A stretch of DNA of 64,000 nt from contig NZ_PDNZ01000005.1 of the NCBI RefSeq assembly GCF_003182595.1, positions 177,209-241,208 on the forward strand. Direction: 5' to 3'. The notes beneath the pieces are model-generated. The model had not been told where the DNA came from, did not search any database, and saw only the letters and a program-made list of their open reading frames with translations. The position numbers were made by a program, and so were the translations under genes. This document shows, piece after piece, positions 63,843 to 64,000 of this stretch; the first letter of the stretch is position 1; every line of letters begins with the position of its first letter. This stretch comes from Prosthecochloris marina. Its GTDB lineage: Bacteria; Bacteroidota; Chlorobiia; Chlorobiales; Chlorobiaceae.

Positions 63843-63922
63843 GAAGTGCTCCAACTGTTTTGGGCAGGAGGAAAAAATCAGATTTCGAGCGGTGGGTATT
63901 GTTGTGCTGTGTGGAACACTGA

Positions 63923-64000
63923 AGGGTCTGTTCAGAAAACTGTGTAAACAGCCATTCTTCATAAAGGTACTCTTCCCTGGAATTTAATGGAAAGCTGATT
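63923..64000. mobile_element. Possible IS end at the window edge
   Basis: GGGTCTGTTCAG (63923) followed by AAAACTGTGTAAACAG resembles terminal inverted repeats of IS256/Mutator-like elements. No transposase is visible before the window ends, so this rests on motif memory only. Confidence 0.25.

Overview
The window looks like chromosome of a green sulfur bacterium (Chlorobiaceae, perhaps Prosthecochloris or Chlorobium). This is inferred from protein resemblance (a free-standing Oad-type carboxylase set, DnaE and Pst types, a lone Nif11 peptide) and from many starts with weak Shine-Dalgarno sequences. No rRNA, tRNA or photosynthesis gene is present, so the assignment is provisional.

Layout. 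1-8.8 kb: 3' part of htpG, a ferritin-like/VIT1 metal transporter, a kinase fusion, a universal stress protein, and a sodium-pump-type biotin carboxylase/decarboxylase set (oadG-oadA-oadB). 9-14.2 kb: a zinc-ribbon leucine-rich-repeat protein, then a GH65 glycoside phosphorylase overlapping a GT4 glycosyltransferase. 14.3-21.4 kb: dnaE, trxA, trxB, an orphan sigma-54 response regulator and, divergent from it, a 72-aa protein behind a good -24/-12 promoter. 21.4-32.4 kb: a lipoprotein, trmH, an AsmA-like protein, a PHP phosphoesterase, a metallophosphoesterase, an SdiA-regulated-like propeller, and an outer-membrane barrel with a kinase-like N-terminal module. 32.5-35 kb: a membrane class III nucleotide cyclase facing an HD-PycTM protein, a Pycsar-like pair. 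35.2-39 kb: PAP2 phosphatase, gph, a methyltransferase and an SLC13-type transporter.

39-53.5 kb is a phosphate-stress block. It holds a PlsC-like/GNAT acyltransferase pair with a small protein, a porin, two phosphate-binding proteins, two complete Pst transporters in tandem and two PhoU proteins. Four arrays of 7-bp elements repeating every 11 bp (Pho-box geometry) lie before plsC, the porin, the second pstS and the second pstC. Two of them have a -10-like hexamer exactly 10 nt downstream. This suggests that the acyltransferase operon, possibly for phosphorus-free aminolipid synthesis, belongs to the Pho regulon.

53.6-59.3 kb: membrane proteins, an internally duplicated pentapeptide-repeat protein, a GT2 glycosyltransferase, a Nif11 leader-type peptide and an alpha/beta hydrolase. 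59.4-64 kb is accessory DNA: an epimerase, a decayed parDE pair, a broken serine resolvase, an Mrr-like nuclease and a PIN toxin-like gene. The last two are each followed by attC-like integron recombination sites, and both are bracketed by an 87-bp direct repeat of the resolvase tail. A possible IS end lies at the window edge.
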